Shown piece after piece: positions 41,125 through 50,103 of a stretch of DNA of 64,000 nt (position 1 is the stretch's first letter; each line of letters opens with the position of its first letter). Location: the NCBI GenBank assembly GCA_035574295.1, contig DATLYX010000049.1, forward strand, positions 1-64,000. The letters run 5' to 3'. The position numbers and the translations under genes are program-made. A model generated the notes under the pieces. The model saw only the letters and a list, made by a program, of their open reading frames with translations. It was not told where the DNA came from and did not search any database. The DNA comes from PNAI01 sp035574295. Lineage in GTDB: Bacteria; Pseudomonadota; Alphaproteobacteria; Rhizobiales; Xanthobacteraceae.

Positions 41125-41350
41125 GGCTTAATCCTCGCGTCGTCCGGCATTTACCGCGCGCTTTGTCGCGAGCGTCAACCCCTTGACCGGCCAGTTCCTT
41201 CGTTCTCTGATGGTTGAGTATGAGGGGGTGATTTGGCAATCGGCCGGCTTTAACTCCGGCTGCGCCGCCAGTCGCAAGGCAAGCCACGCGAGCAACGCGT
41301 CCTGGGCGCGTGCGCCTGTGCGGCCTTAAAGGTCGTGGGAGAAGCTCATC

Positions 41351-42367
41351 ATGACGTCCCCTGTCATTCGAATGGCGCTCGCGGCGGTTCTCGCCTGCGT
41401 TGCGACGGCGGCGTCCTCGCAAACTCTCAACACCGTCAAATCGCGCGGCGTGCTCAATTGCGGCGCCAACGGCAATCTCGCCGGCTTCGGCGCGCCGGAC
41501 GCGCAAGGCCGCTGGACCGGCCTCGACGTCGACTTCTGCCGCGCCATCGCCGCCGCCATTTTCAACGATCCGAACAAGGTGAAATTCGTGCCGCTGTCGG
41601 CCAAGGATCGCTTCACCGCCTTGCAGTCCGGCGAGGTCGATGTGCTGGTGCGGAACACGACTTGGACCATTTCCCGCGACACCACGCTCGGCCTCAACTT
41701 CACCGGCATCAATTACTATGATCATCAGGCCATCATGGTGCGCAAATCGCTGCAGGTGAAATCCGCGCTCGAGCTCAACGACGCGGCGATCTGTGTGCAG
41801 CAGGGCACCACCACGGAGAAGAACCTTGCCGACTTCTTCCGCGCCCGCAAGATGCGGCTCAAAACCGTGACTTTTGCCTCCCCGGACGAAACCATCAAAG
41901 CCTATGACTCCAAGCGTTGCGACGCCTTCACCACCGACGCCTCAGGCATACGCAGCGAGATGCGCAAGCTGGCCAATCCCGACGAGCACGTGATCCTCGA
42001 CGACGTGGTGTCCAAGGAGCCGCTCGGTCCCGCCGTGCGCCAGGGCGACGATCAGTGGTTCGATATCGTCAAATGGGTGCACTTTGCCATGCTGATCGCC
42101 GAGGAATACGGCGTGACCAGAGCCAACGTCGATGACATGCGCAAGTCCGACATTCCTGCGGTGCGGCGACTGCTCGGCGTGGAGGACAACGTGGGCGCGG
42201 GCCTGGGTTTGACCGCCGACTGGGCCTACCGGATCATCAAGCACGTCGGCAACTACGGGGAGTCCTTCGAGCGCAACGTCGGCCAGGGATCGCCGCTCAA
42301 ATTGCCGCGCGGCTTCAATGCGCTCTGGAACAAGGGCGGCCTGCAGTACGCGCCGCCGATGCTCTGA
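41351..42367 (+). CDS. aapJ: General L-amino-acid ABC transporter, periplasmic binding protein
   Basis: The 338-residue product has a signal peptide (MALAAVLACVATAASSQT). The family motifs follow: LNTVKSRGVLNCGANGNLAG, GLDVDFCRAIAAAIF, DRFTALQSGEVDVLVRNTTW and TTEKNLADFFRARKM. This is the AapJ/BztA-type binding protein, which hands amino acids to the AapQM permease. Start MTSPVI is preceded by a plausible GGGAGAAG. It is first of four consecutive genes, aapJ-Q-M-P, with spacing under 35 bases. Confidence 0.95.
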   Translation: MTSPVIRMALAAVLACVATAASSQTLNTVKSRGVLNCGANGNLAGFGAPDAQGRWTGLDVDFCRAIAAAIFNDPNKVKFVPLSAKDRFTALQSGEVDVLVRNTTWTISRDTTLGLNFTGINYYDHQAIMVRKSLQVKSALELNDAAICVQQGTTTEKNLADFFRARKMRLKTVTFASPDETIKAYDSKRCDAFTTDASGIRSEMRKLANPDEHVILDDVVSKEPLGPAVRQGDDQWFDIVKWVHFAMLIAEEYGVTRANVDDMRKSDIPAVRRLLGVEDNVGAGLGLTADWAYRIIKHVGNYGESFERNVGQGSPLKLPRGFNALWNKGGLQYAPPML

Positions 42368-42400
42368 GGCCGCATTGTCCGGGGCGTTCCGGAGCACGTG

Positions 42401-43585
42401 ATGGACGCGGCGGAGAGCGCAAAGCCGGGCGTTTCATTGCTCAACAATCCCAGGGCGCGCGCCATTGCCTACCAGGCGCTGTTGTGCGCGGCCATCGCCG
42501 CGCTGGCCTACGGCGCCATCACCACCGCCAGCGCCAATCTCAAGCGCGCCAAGATCGCCTCCGGCTTCGGGTTCTGGAACGACACCGCCGGCTTCGACAT
42601 CAGCCAGACCCTGATCGAGTATTCGATCACCTCGACTTACGGCCGCGCCTTCTGGGTCGGTCTGCTCAACACCTTGCTGGTCGCCGCCATCGGCATCGTC
42701 CTGGCCACGGTCCTCGGCTTCGCGGTGGGCATCGCACGGCTCTCGCGCAACTGGCTGGTGTCGCGACTGGCCGGCCTCTACGTGGAGGTCATTCGCAACC
42801 TGCCGCTGCTGCTGCAGCTTCTGTTCTGGTACAACGCCGTGCTCAACGCGCTGCCCGAGCGGCTGCAGGACAGCATTCGCATTCCCGGCGGCGGGTATCT
42901 GAATCGCCGCGGCCTGTTTCTGCCGGAGCCGGTATTCGGCTCCGGCGCGGGAATTGCGCTTTCCGCGCTGGTTTTCGGGATCATTGCGGCCATTGCCTAC
43001 CGGAGCTGGGCCAAGCGCCGCCGCGAGCGCACCGGCTTTGCACCCCCGGTCACGGTCGTTGTGCTGGCGCTGGTGCTGGCACCGCCGCTCGTTGCCTTGG
43101 CGCTCGCCGGTTTTCCGGTCGCGTTCGATTATCCGCAGCCCGGGCGTTTCAATATCCACGGCGGGCTGGAAATCCTGCCCGAATTCATCGCGCTGCTGAT
43201 CGGCCTCTCCACCTATACCGCCGCCTTCATTGCCGAAGCGGTGCGTGCGGGGCTGCTGGCGGTGCCGCGCGGCCAGACCGAGGCGGCCCAGTCGCTCGGG
43301 TTGTCCGCATGGCGGACCGTGCGCTTTGTGGTGATTCCCCAGGCCATGCGCGTGATCGTGCCGCCGCTGACGAGCCAGTATCTCAATCTCACCAAAAACT
43401 CATCGCTCGCCGTGGCGATCGGCTATCCCGACCTGGTGCACATCTTCGCCGGCACCGTGCTCAATCAGACCGGGCAGGCCGTGGAAGTGATCGCCCTGAC
43501 CATGGCGGTCTATTTGAGCATCAGCCTGTTCACCTCGCTGCTGATGAACATTTACAACCGCCGCGTGGCGATTGTGGAGCGCTAG
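42401..43585 (+). CDS. aapQ: General L-amino-acid ABC transporter permease
   Basis: The 394-residue product has about eight hydrophobic spans. The permease core carries the HisMQ-type coupling loop (EAVRAGLLAVPRGQTEAAQS), then LGLSAWRTVRFVVIPQAMR, which contacts the ATPase, and PPLTSQYLNLTKNSSLAVAI. The central domain with PGGGYLNRRGLFLPEPVFGS is typical of AapQ/BztB. The ATG at 42401 is used; the preceding GTG (42398) is an alternative start. It forms the channel with AapM in the inner membrane. Confidence 0.94.
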   Translation: MDAAESAKPGVSLLNNPRARAIAYQALLCAAIAALAYGAITTASANLKRAKIASGFGFWNDTAGFDISQTLIEYSITSTYGRAFWVGLLNTLLVAAIGIVLATVLGFAVGIARLSRNWLVSRLAGLYVEVIRNLPLLLQLLFWYNAVLNALPERLQDSIRIPGGGYLNRRGLFLPEPVFGSGAGIALSALVFGIIAAIAYRSWAKRRRERTGFAPPVTVVVLALVLAPPLVALALAGFPVAFDYPQPGRFNIHGGLEILPEFIALLIGLSTYTAAFIAEAVRAGLLAVPRGQTEAAQSLGLSAWRTVRFVVIPQAMRVIVPPLTSQYLNLTKNSSLAVAIGYPDLVHIFAGTVLNQTGQAVEVIALTMAVYLSISLFTSLLMNIYNRRVAIVER

Positions 43586-43589
43586 CGCC

Positions 43590-44735
43590 GTGCCGCCCCT
43601 GCAGACCGCATTTGTTGCCCCGGCGCCAATCCCGGCCGCGCCGCCGCCGCGCAGCGAGACCGGTGTCATCGCCTGGCTGCGCGCAAACTTGTTTTCGAGC
43701 TCGCTCAATATTGCGCTTACGGTCCTTTGCGTGCTTTTGCTTTTCTGGACCGTGCCGCCTTTGGTCAAATTCCTGCTGCTCGATGCGGTCTGGACCGGCT
43801 TCGATCGGGAATCCTGTCTCGCGCGGCCGGAGCGACCCGTGGTCGGCGCCTGCTGGGCGTTTGTGGCCGAACGGTTGAACTTTTTCATCTATGGCTTCTA
43901 TCCCATCGAGGAACGCTGGCGGGTCGATATTTTCTTCGCCGCGCTCGCCTTCGGCATCGGCTGGATGACCTGGCTTGACGCACCGCGCCGCGGCCTCGGC
44001 ATGCTGTACTTCTTTTTGGCGCTGCCGGTTGCCTCGTTCGTCCTGCTGTATGGCGCGCCCCGGCTTGGACTTCCGATCGTTGAGACCGCCAAGTGGGGCG
44101 GCGTCCTGGTGACCGTGGTGGTGGCCGCGGTCGGCATCGTGGTGGCGCTGCCCATCGGCATCCTGCTGGCGCTGGGGCGGCGCTCGTCCATGCCTGCGGT
44201 GCGCCTGTTCTCGGTGATTTACATCGAATTCGTTCGCGGCGTTCCGCTGATCACAGTGCTGTTCATGGCAAGCGTGATGCTGCCGCTGTTTCTGCCCGAG
44301 GTCTGGTCGCCCGACAAATTGCTGCGCGCGCTGATCGGCGTTGCCATGTTCTCCGCCGCATATCTTGCCGAGGTGGTGCGCGCCGGGCTGCAGGCCATCC
44401 CGCGCGGCCAGTACGAGGCGGCCCAGGCGCTCGGCCTCGGCTACTGGAAGGTCATGTATCTTGTGATTCTGCCGCAGGCGCTCAAAATCACCATTCCCAA
44501 CATGGTCAACAGCGCGATCGGACTGTTCAAGGACACCACGCTCGTGTTTGTGGTCGGCATTTTCGATCTGCTCAAGACCGTGGAGGCCTCGCGCATCGAC
44601 CCCAAATGGGCCACCCCGGTCACCAGCGTGACCGGCTACGCTTTCGTCGGCCTGTTCTATTTTCTCGGCTGTTACGCGATGTCGCGCTATTCGCGCTATG
44701 TCGAGGCGCGGCTCGCCCAGGGCGAGCGGCGATGA
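43590..44735 (+). CDS. aapM: General L-amino-acid ABC transporter permease
   Basis: The 381-residue product has the second HisMQ-type permease core. The coupling loop YLAEVVRAGLQAIPRGQYEA is followed by AQALGLGYWKVMYLVILPQA and NMVNSAIGLFKDTTLVFVVG. The N-terminal part has a proline-rich leader and a membrane segment with a DRESCLARPERPV-type loop. The GTG at 43590, four bases after the aapQ stop, is the best start; an alternative TTG at 43572 would overlap aapQ. Its TGA overlaps the aapP ATG. Confidence 0.94.
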   Translation: MPPLQTAFVAPAPIPAAPPPRSETGVIAWLRANLFSSSLNIALTVLCVLLLFWTVPPLVKFLLLDAVWTGFDRESCLARPERPVVGACWAFVAERLNFFIYGFYPIEERWRVDIFFAALAFGIGWMTWLDAPRRGLGMLYFFLALPVASFVLLYGAPRLGLPIVETAKWGGVLVTVVVAAVGIVVALPIGILLALGRRSSMPAVRLFSVIYIEFVRGVPLITVLFMASVMLPLFLPEVWSPDKLLRALIGVAMFSAAYLAEVVRAGLQAIPRGQYEAAQALGLGYWKVMYLVILPQALKITIPNMVNSAIGLFKDTTLVFVVGIFDLLKTVEASRIDPKWATPVTSVTGYAFVGLFYFLGCYAMSRYSRYVEARLAQGERR

Positions 44736-45520
44736 GCGGCGCAAGCAATGCGATCGCCGGGTTTTTGAAACCAGCGCCGCTGCGCACGCCGGTGGCGGTG
44801 GAAATGATCGGCGTGAACAAGTGGTTTGGCGACTTTCACGTCCTGCGCGACATTAATCTGAAGGTGATGGGCGGCGAGCGGATCGTGATCTGCGGCCCGT
44901 CCGGCTCCGGCAAATCCACGCTGATCCGCTGCATCAATCGGCTGGAGGAGCACCAGCGCGGTCGCATCATCGTGGACGGCGTCGAATTGACCGACGATGT
45001 GAAGAAAATCGAGGAGGTGCGCCGCGAGATCGGCATGGTTTTTCAGCAGTTCAACCTATTTCCGCATCTGACGGTGCTGGAGAACCTCACGCTTGCGCCG
45101 GTCTGGGTGCGCCACTTGCCCAAGCGCGAGGCCGAAGAAATCGCCCGGCACTATCTGCGGCGCGTCAAAATTCCCGAGCAGGCGGACAAATATCCCGCGC
45201 AGCTCTCCGGCGGCCAGCAGCAGCGGGTTGCCATCGCGCGCGCGCTCTGCATGAACCCAAAGATCATGCTGTTCGATGAGCCGACCTCCGCGCTCGATCC
45301 GGAAATGGTGAAAGAGGTGCTCGACGTAATGATCGAACTGGCCAACGACGGCATGACCATGATCGTGGTCAGCCACGAAATGGGCTTTGCACGTCAGGTC
45401 GCCGATCGAATGGTGTTCATGGACGAAGGGCAGATCATCGAGGTCAACGCGCCGGACGCGTTTTTTGCCAACCCGCAGCATGAGCGCACGAAGCTGTTCC
45501 TGAGCCAGATCCTGCATTGA
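44732..45520 (+). CDS. aapP: General L-amino-acid ABC transporter, ATP-binding protein
   Basis: The 262-residue product has every ABC motif: Walker A GPSGSGKST, Q loop VFQQFNLFPHLTVL, signature LSGGQQQRVAIARAL, Walker B IMLFDEPTSALDPE and switch histidine VVSHEMGFARQ. It energises amino-acid uptake with AapJQM. Its ATG overlaps the aapM stop (ATGA). After its stop the alternative stem-loops at 45560-45615 separate it from the convergent persulfide dioxygenase gene. Confidence 0.96.
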   Translation: MSGASNAIAGFLKPAPLRTPVAVEMIGVNKWFGDFHVLRDINLKVMGGERIVICGPSGSGKSTLIRCINRLEEHQRGRIIVDGVELTDDVKKIEEVRREIGMVFQQFNLFPHLTVLENLTLAPVWVRHLPKREAEEIARHYLRRVKIPEQADKYPAQLSGGQQQRVAIARALCMNPKIMLFDEPTSALDPEMVKEVLDVMIELANDGMTMIVVSHEMGFARQVADRMVFMDEGQIIEVNAPDAFFANPQHERTKLFLSQILH

Positions 45521-45559
45521 GCGCAGCAGCACAGAACCGTGCGCTGCCTTGCAGCGCAG

Positions 45560-45615
45560 CCAATGGCCGAGTCGGCCGCCGGCCCGCCAGCCATTGGCCG
45601 AAATATCGGCCAATG
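45560..45615. terminator. Two mutually exclusive stem-loops between convergent genes (bidirectional terminator candidate)
   Basis: CATTGGCCGA (45592-45601) pairs perfectly with TCGGCCAATG (45606-45615) around a four-base loop. CCAATGGC (45560-45567) pairs with GCCATTGG (45590-45597). The two stems share bases 45592-45597, so only one can form at a time. No T tract follows in either direction. Confidence 0.65.
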
Positions 45616-45622
45616 CGCGCGG

Positions 45623-46660
45623 TCAACGGACGAGGGGGCCGTTGGCCTTCTTCCAGGCGTCGAGGCCACCTTGGATATGGCAGGCCGACGAAAGCCCCGC
45701 GTCCTGCGCCGCCTGCACTGCCATGGCCGAGCGCTCGCCGAACGCGCAATAGAACACCATGCGCTTGCTGGTGGATTTGGCGAGCTCGTACAGCATGCCG
45801 CCCGCGCTGATGTTCTCTTGCAGGCTCGGATAGGGCACGTGCAGGGAACCTGGAATGAGGCCGTGCTTTTCGCGTTCGCTGCGCTCACGCAGATCGATGA
45901 GCGCCACATCCGGCCGCCCGACGAGTCCGAGCGCGGCTTCCGCGCTGAGCGCCCAACCGCGCCTGGCGATCTCCTCCTGCGCCAGCCCGACCTTCATGTT
46001 GGCGGGTATTGCCACGTCCATCATCTTCGGGTTCGGCAGATTGAGCTTGTTCATCAGCTCGACGTATTCGTCGATTGATTTCACCTGCAGGCGCGGATTG
46101 TAGCGTTTCTCCTCGCCGATCGTGGACACCGTATCACCCTTGTAATCGTGTGCCGGATACACCAGCGTCTCGTCCGGCAATTTCAAGAGCCTGCCGAACA
46201 GCGACTCGTATTGCAGGCGCGGATCGCCGTTCTGGAAATCGGTGCGGCCGGTGCCGCGGATCAAGAGCGTATCGCCGGTGAACACGCGGTCGCCCATGAG
46301 GAAGCTGTAAGAGTCGTCGGTATGCCCGGGCGTGTAGATCGCCTCAAGCGAGATCCCCTCGATGGTCAGCTTATCGCCGTCGGACAGCCGCATCGACACC
46401 ACGTCGGCCTTGCTCTGCTCGCCCATCACGGTGATGCAGCGCGTGCGGTCGCGCAGCGCGCCGAGCCCGGTGATGTGGTCGGCATGCATGTGCGTGTCCA
46501 CGGCCTTGACCAGCCGCAGGTCCAATTCCTTGATGAGCTGCAGATAGCGGTCGACCTTTTCCAGAACCGGATCGATGATCAGCGCCTCGGCACCGCGCCG
46601 GCTCGCGATCAGATACGAATAGGTACACGAGACGGGGTCGAACAATTGGCGGAAAATCAT
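45623..46660 (-). CDS. Persulfide dioxygenase (ETHE1-like) fused to rhodanese
   Basis: The 345-residue product from the ATG at 46660 (MIFRQLFDPVSCTYSYLI) has a metallo-beta-lactamase-fold domain with THMHADH (His57, His59, Asp61, His62), His113, Asp130 and His171, the ETHE1 pattern. A C-terminal rhodanese domain (about 245-345) has the catalytic Cys305 in FYCAFGERSA. Such fusions oxidise glutathione persulfide to sulfite and move sulfur to thiosulfate, detoxifying H2S in the cytoplasm. The upstream in-frame codon at 46720 adds 20 residues absent from the family. It neighbours the mercaptopyruvate sulfurtransferase gene. Confidence 0.92.
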   Translation of the reverse strand: MIFRQLFDPVSCTYSYLIASRRGAEALIIDPVLEKVDRYLQLIKELDLRLVKAVDTHMHADHITGLGALRDRTRCITVMGEQSKADVVSMRLSDGDKLTIEGISLEAIYTPGHTDDSYSFLMGDRVFTGDTLLIRGTGRTDFQNGDPRLQYESLFGRLLKLPDETLVYPAHDYKGDTVSTIGEEKRYNPRLQVKSIDEYVELMNKLNLPNPKMMDVAIPANMKVGLAQEEIARRGWALSAEAALGLVGRPDVALIDLRERSEREKHGLIPGSLHVPYPSLQENISAGGMLYELAKSTSKRMVFYCAFGERSAMAVQAAQDAGLSSACHIQGGLDAWKKANGPLVR

Positions 46661-46786
46661 GCCGCGGCCCTCTTTGCCAAGCCCCGGCGCGATATTCCGA
46701 TATTGGGGCTCCCCCGGCAATGGCCTTGCGTGGGCCGCGGGGTGGCGGGTTGCCTCGTTGCGGCGCGGGCGTTTACTGGCCCGCGG

Positions 46787-47638
46787 CTAATCCTTGACGA
46801 TCGGCAGCTCGGGCCGGCTCGCCCATTCGGTCCAGGAACCGTCGTAGAGCGCCTTGGGTTCTTTGCCGATTGCCTCGAGCGCGAACCACAGCGTTGCCGC
46901 CGTCACCCCCGATCCGCAGCTTGTGATGATCGGCTTTGCCAAATCCACGCCGCCGGCGGCAAAGGCTTGCGCGATTTTTTCCGGCGGTACCAACCGGCCC
47001 TCCTGCACCAACGTTGTTGACGGCACGTTGAGCGCGCCCGGCATGTGACCGGATTTGATTCCCGGCCGCGGCTCCGGCGCTTGCCCGCGAAACCGCTCCG
47101 CCGGCCGCGCATCCACCACCTGCGCGGAACCGTTGGCGAGCGCAAGCTGCACGTCGCTGAGCATGGCGACCTTGGAGGTGTCGAGCATGGCATTGAACCG
47201 CCGCGCCGGCCGCTTGGTCATGCCGCTTTCAAGCGGCCGGCCTTCCGCCTTCCACTTCGGCAAGCCGCCGTCGAGGACAAAAACCTTCTTGGCGCCGAAG
47301 ACTCGGAACGTCCACCACACCCGCGGCGCCCCGCCGAGCCCCACGCCGTCGTACACCACGATGGTGTCCTCATCGCTGATCCCGAGCCGTCCGACCTCCG
47401 CGGAGAATTGCTCCGCCCCCGGCAGCATGTGCGGCAGGTCGGTCGAATGATCCGCGATCCCGTCGATATCAAAGAACATCGCGCCGGGAATGTGCTCGGC
47501 GAGGTACTCAGCCTTGGCGTCGCGCTTAAGTGTGGGCAGATAGTAAGAGCCATCGACGATCGAGATGTCGGGCGCGCTCAGCCGCGCGGCGAGCCATTCG
47601 GTGGTGACGAGCCATTTGCTTGCGGGGGGATGGGCCAT
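46787..47638 (-). CDS. sseA: 3-mercaptopyruvate sulfurtransferase
   Basis: The 283-residue product from the ATG at 47638 (MAHPPASKWLVTTEWLAARL) has two rhodanese-like domains (about 8-145 and 155-283). The catalytic loop reads SCGSGVTAATL with Cys241, which is the 3-mercaptopyruvate type rather than the CRxG(K/R) thiosulfate type. It transfers sulfur from 3-mercaptopyruvate to thiols, giving persulfide, in the cytoplasm. It sits directly upstream of the persulfide dioxygenase fusion on the same strand with a 126-base gap, so supply and removal of persulfide are coded together. Confidence 0.93.
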   Translation of the reverse strand: MAHPPASKWLVTTEWLAARLSAPDISIVDGSYYLPTLKRDAKAEYLAEHIPGAMFFDIDGIADHSTDLPHMLPGAEQFSAEVGRLGISDEDTIVVYDGVGLGGAPRVWWTFRVFGAKKVFVLDGGLPKWKAEGRPLESGMTKRPARRFNAMLDTSKVAMLSDVQLALANGSAQVVDARPAERFRGQAPEPRPGIKSGHMPGALNVPSTTLVQEGRLVPPEKIAQAFAAGGVDLAKPIITSCGSGVTAATLWFALEAIGKEPKALYDGSWTEWASRPELPIVKD

Positions 47639-47705
47639 GGCGTGTCTTTCGCAGGATCGCGTAACATAGGCCCTGGTCCGGTTCGCTGGAAGAGGAGAGT
47701 GCCGC

Positions 47706-48032
47706 ATGATCAGCCGTATCTGGTACGGCTACACCACGCCGCAAAATGCCGACGCCTATGAGACGCTGCTGAAAACCGAGATTTTTCCGGGCATCCTGGC
47801 GCGCCGGATCGACGGATTTCTGCGCATCGAGCTGTTCCGCCGCACCGCAGGAGACGAAGTGGAGTTCGCCACCGTACTGTGGTTCACCTCGCTCGACGCG
47901 GTGCGCGCCTTCGCTGGCGAGCGGTGGGAGGAGGCCGTGGTGCCGCCGGCCGCCCGCGCCCTGCTCAAGCGCTTCGACGAGCGCTCGCGTCATTACGACG
48001 TGCGCGAGATCCGCACCGCCCGCGCAAGCTAG
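47706..48032 (+). CDS. Small ABM-like (antibiotic biosynthesis monooxygenase-type) alpha+beta protein
   Basis: The 108-residue product starts MISRIWYGYTTPQNADAYET and continues LLKTEIFPGILARRIDGFLR, then FATVLWFTSLDAVRAFAGE. The pattern of one beta-alpha-beta unit with a central conserved WF resembles the dimeric ferredoxin-like ABM fold. The activity is unknown. It is divergent from sseA and overlaps the stop of the convergent AlaX-like gene by four bases. Confidence 0.7.
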   Translation: MISRIWYGYTTPQNADAYETLLKTEIFPGILARRIDGFLRIELFRRTAGDEVEFATVLWFTSLDAVRAFAGERWEEAVVPPAARALLKRFDERSRHYDVREIRTARAS

Positions 48033-48748
48033 AGCAGCGCCAGGCGCACGCGACGATTGATGCGGCCCTTCTTCTCGATTTGCGTTACCGCCACCTTGCC
48101 GATCTCGCTCGTTCGCCGCACGTGCGTGCCGCCGCATGGTTGCAGATCGTAGCCGACAATCTCCACGAGCCGCACTTTGCCGCTGCCCATCGGCGGTTTC
48201 ACCGACATGGTTTTCACGAGACCCGGGTTGGCCTCCAGCTCCTCCGCCGTGATCCAACGCGCGCGCACTTCGGCATTGGCCGCAACGAGCCTGGCGAGCT
48301 TCTGCGTGATCGCCTCCTTGTCGAGGCCGGCCTCCGGGATGTCGAAATCGAGTCGTCCCTCCGTATCGCCGACCGCACCGCCCGTGACCGGATAGGGCAG
48401 CACCGCCGACAGCAGATGCAGCGCGGTGTGCATGCGCATGCGCGCGTAGCGCAGTTCCCAGTCGATCACCAATTGCACCGGCTCGCCCACGGCGAGCGCC
48501 GCCGCCGCCCCTTCCGCGGGCAGGTGCGCAATCTCGGTCTTGTCCGGATCGGTGTAATGGGCATTGGCGATGAGGATCGCATCGCCGGCGCGCGTGGTGA
48601 GCACGCCCCGGTCGCCCGGTTGTCCGCCCGAGGTGGCGTAGAAAACCGTGCGATCGAGCACGATCCCGCCGTCCGGCCTGAAGCCGACCACGGTGGCGCT
48701 GCACTCCTTCAGATAGGCATCCTCGCGAAACAGGCAGTCCGTGGCCAT
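48029..48748 (-). CDS. Alanyl-tRNA editing protein (AlaX-type)
   Basis: The 239-residue product from the ATG at 48748 (MATDCLFREDAYLKECSATV) carries the editing-domain zinc motifs HTALHLL and CGGTHVRRTSEIG, with RMRMHTAL and YATSGGQPGDRGVL. It hydrolyses mis-charged Ser- or Gly-tRNA(Ala) in trans. A longer in-frame start at 48964 would overlap the cysteine synthase gene and is rejected. The gene begins 25 bases after the cysK stop on the same strand. Confidence 0.92.
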   Translation of the reverse strand: MATDCLFREDAYLKECSATVVGFRPDGGIVLDRTVFYATSGGQPGDRGVLTTRAGDAILIANAHYTDPDKTEIAHLPAEGAAAALAVGEPVQLVIDWELRYARMRMHTALHLLSAVLPYPVTGGAVGDTEGRLDFDIPEAGLDKEAITQKLARLVAANAEVRARWITAEELEANPGLVKTMSVKPPMGSGKVRLVEIVGYDLQPCGGTHVRRTSEIGKVAVTQIEKKGRINRRVRLALL

Positions 48749-48773
48749 GATGGGCGGTCTCGCTGCGGCGGCT

Positions 48774-49814
48774 TCAAGTTTTCTCGAACGGAATCTGGAT
48801 GTTCGACTTGCGTTCGAGCCAGGCGGGCACCGGAAGGTTTTTGGAGCGGAGGAAGGTCGGATTGAACAATTTTGACTGATAGCGCGAGGCGTAATCGGCG
48901 AGCACGGTGACGATGGTGTGGCCCGGCCCAAGCTCTTTGGCAAGGCGGATTGCGCCGGCGACATTGATGCCCGAGGAGCCGCCGAGCGAAATGCCCTCCT
49001 GCTCCATCAAATCGAACAGCAGCGGGATCGCTTCTTCGTCCGGGATCAGATAGGGCTTTTCCACTTTCAGGCCCTCGATGATCGGCGTCACCCGGCCAAG
49101 CCCGATGCCCTCGGTCACCGAATTGCCCTCCGACGCCTTGGCCTTGCCGTGCGCGAACAATTCGTACATGGCCGCGCCGCGCGGGTCCGCGCAGCCGATG
49201 ACGATGTCCTTCTTCTTCTCGCGCAGGAACCGCGATACGCCGGCGAGCGTTCCGCCGGTGCCGATGGCGCAGATGAAGGCGTCGATCCGGCCGCCGGTTT
49301 GCTCCCAGATTTCCGGTCCGGTTGTGAGGTAGTGGGCCTTGGGGTTGTCGAGGTTGTTCCACTGATCGGCGAACAGCACTCCGTTCGGTTCGCTCGCGCG
49401 CAACTGCTGGGCAAGGCGCCGCGCCACGTGCTGATAGTTGTTGGGATTGCTGTAAGGTACCGCCGGCACTTCGATCAGCTCGGCTCCGCACAGCCTGAGC
49501 GTATCCTTCTTTTCCTGGCTCTGGGTGTCGGGAATGACGATCAGGGTCCTATAGCCGCGCGCGTTGGCGACGAGGGCAAGCCCGATGCCGGTATTGCCGG
49601 CCGTGCCTTCGACCACGAGCCCGCCGCGTCGGATCTCGCCGCGCTTTTCCGCCTCCAAGATGATTTGGCGCGCCGGCCGGTCCTTCACCGACTGCCCGGG
49701 ATTCATGAATTCGGCCTTGCCCAGGATGGTGCAGCCGGTCGCCTCCGAGGCGCGCCTGAGTTTGATCAGCGGCGTGTTGCCGATCGCGTCAACAATGCTC
49801 TCGCACATCGCCAT
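48774..49814 (-). CDS. cysK: Cysteine synthase A (O-acetylserine sulfhydrylase)
   Basis: The 346-residue product from the ATG at 49814 (MAMCESIVDAIGNTPLIKLR) has the PLP lysine in NPGQSVKDRPA (Lys44), the GTAGNTGIGLAL phosphate loop and the substrate motif FICAIGTGGTLAGVSRFL. It makes cysteine from O-acetylserine and sulfide. It is somewhat longer than E. coli CysK because of the C-terminal extension PTFLRSKNLPVPAWLERKSN. It is probably cotranscribed with AlaX. Other sulfur genes (metC, sseA, persulfide dioxygenase) lie within 9 kb. Confidence 0.93.
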   Translation of the reverse strand: MAMCESIVDAIGNTPLIKLRRASEATGCTILGKAEFMNPGQSVKDRPARQIILEAEKRGEIRRGGLVVEGTAGNTGIGLALVANARGYRTLIVIPDTQSQEKKDTLRLCGAELIEVPAVPYSNPNNYQHVARRLAQQLRASEPNGVLFADQWNNLDNPKAHYLTTGPEIWEQTGGRIDAFICAIGTGGTLAGVSRFLREKKKDIVIGCADPRGAAMYELFAHGKAKASEGNSVTEGIGLGRVTPIIEGLKVEKPYLIPDEEAIPLLFDLMEQEGISLGGSSGINVAGAIRLAKELGPGHTIVTVLADYASRYQSKLFNPTFLRSKNLPVPAWLERKSNIQIPFEKT

Positions 49815-50103
49815 GACAAAACGGCCTTTGTAGGAAGCGCGGACCCTAGAGGAGCGCGCCGGGCGCCACAAGACTGCCGCGCGGGCTGCCGCCTAGGCAA
49901 TCTGAGGTCGCAACCAGCCGCGCGCAACCCGGCGAAATAACTGGCCTTTTGCGCCTCGTCCAGCCCGGTGAAAAGATTGCCGAAACCATAAGACCGGTAA
50001 GGTCGCGGGTGTCCAGTCTCATTTATCGATTCTTTCCGCGCGGTTGATAGCCGTCATCCATCCCGATGGGGCCCCCGCTTTCGGCATTCGTGGATTGCAT
50101 GAG
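49815..50103. other. Gap between cysK and GGDEF gene with possible coding remnant
   Basis: On the minus strand, 50020 down to about 49880 reads as an open frame with plausible protein sequence (ETGHPRPYRSYGFGNLFTGL, then DEAQKASYFAGLRAAG) but no start codon, preceded by a stop and running without a stop into cysK. It may be a decayed gene. No other signal is visible. Confidence 0.3.
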
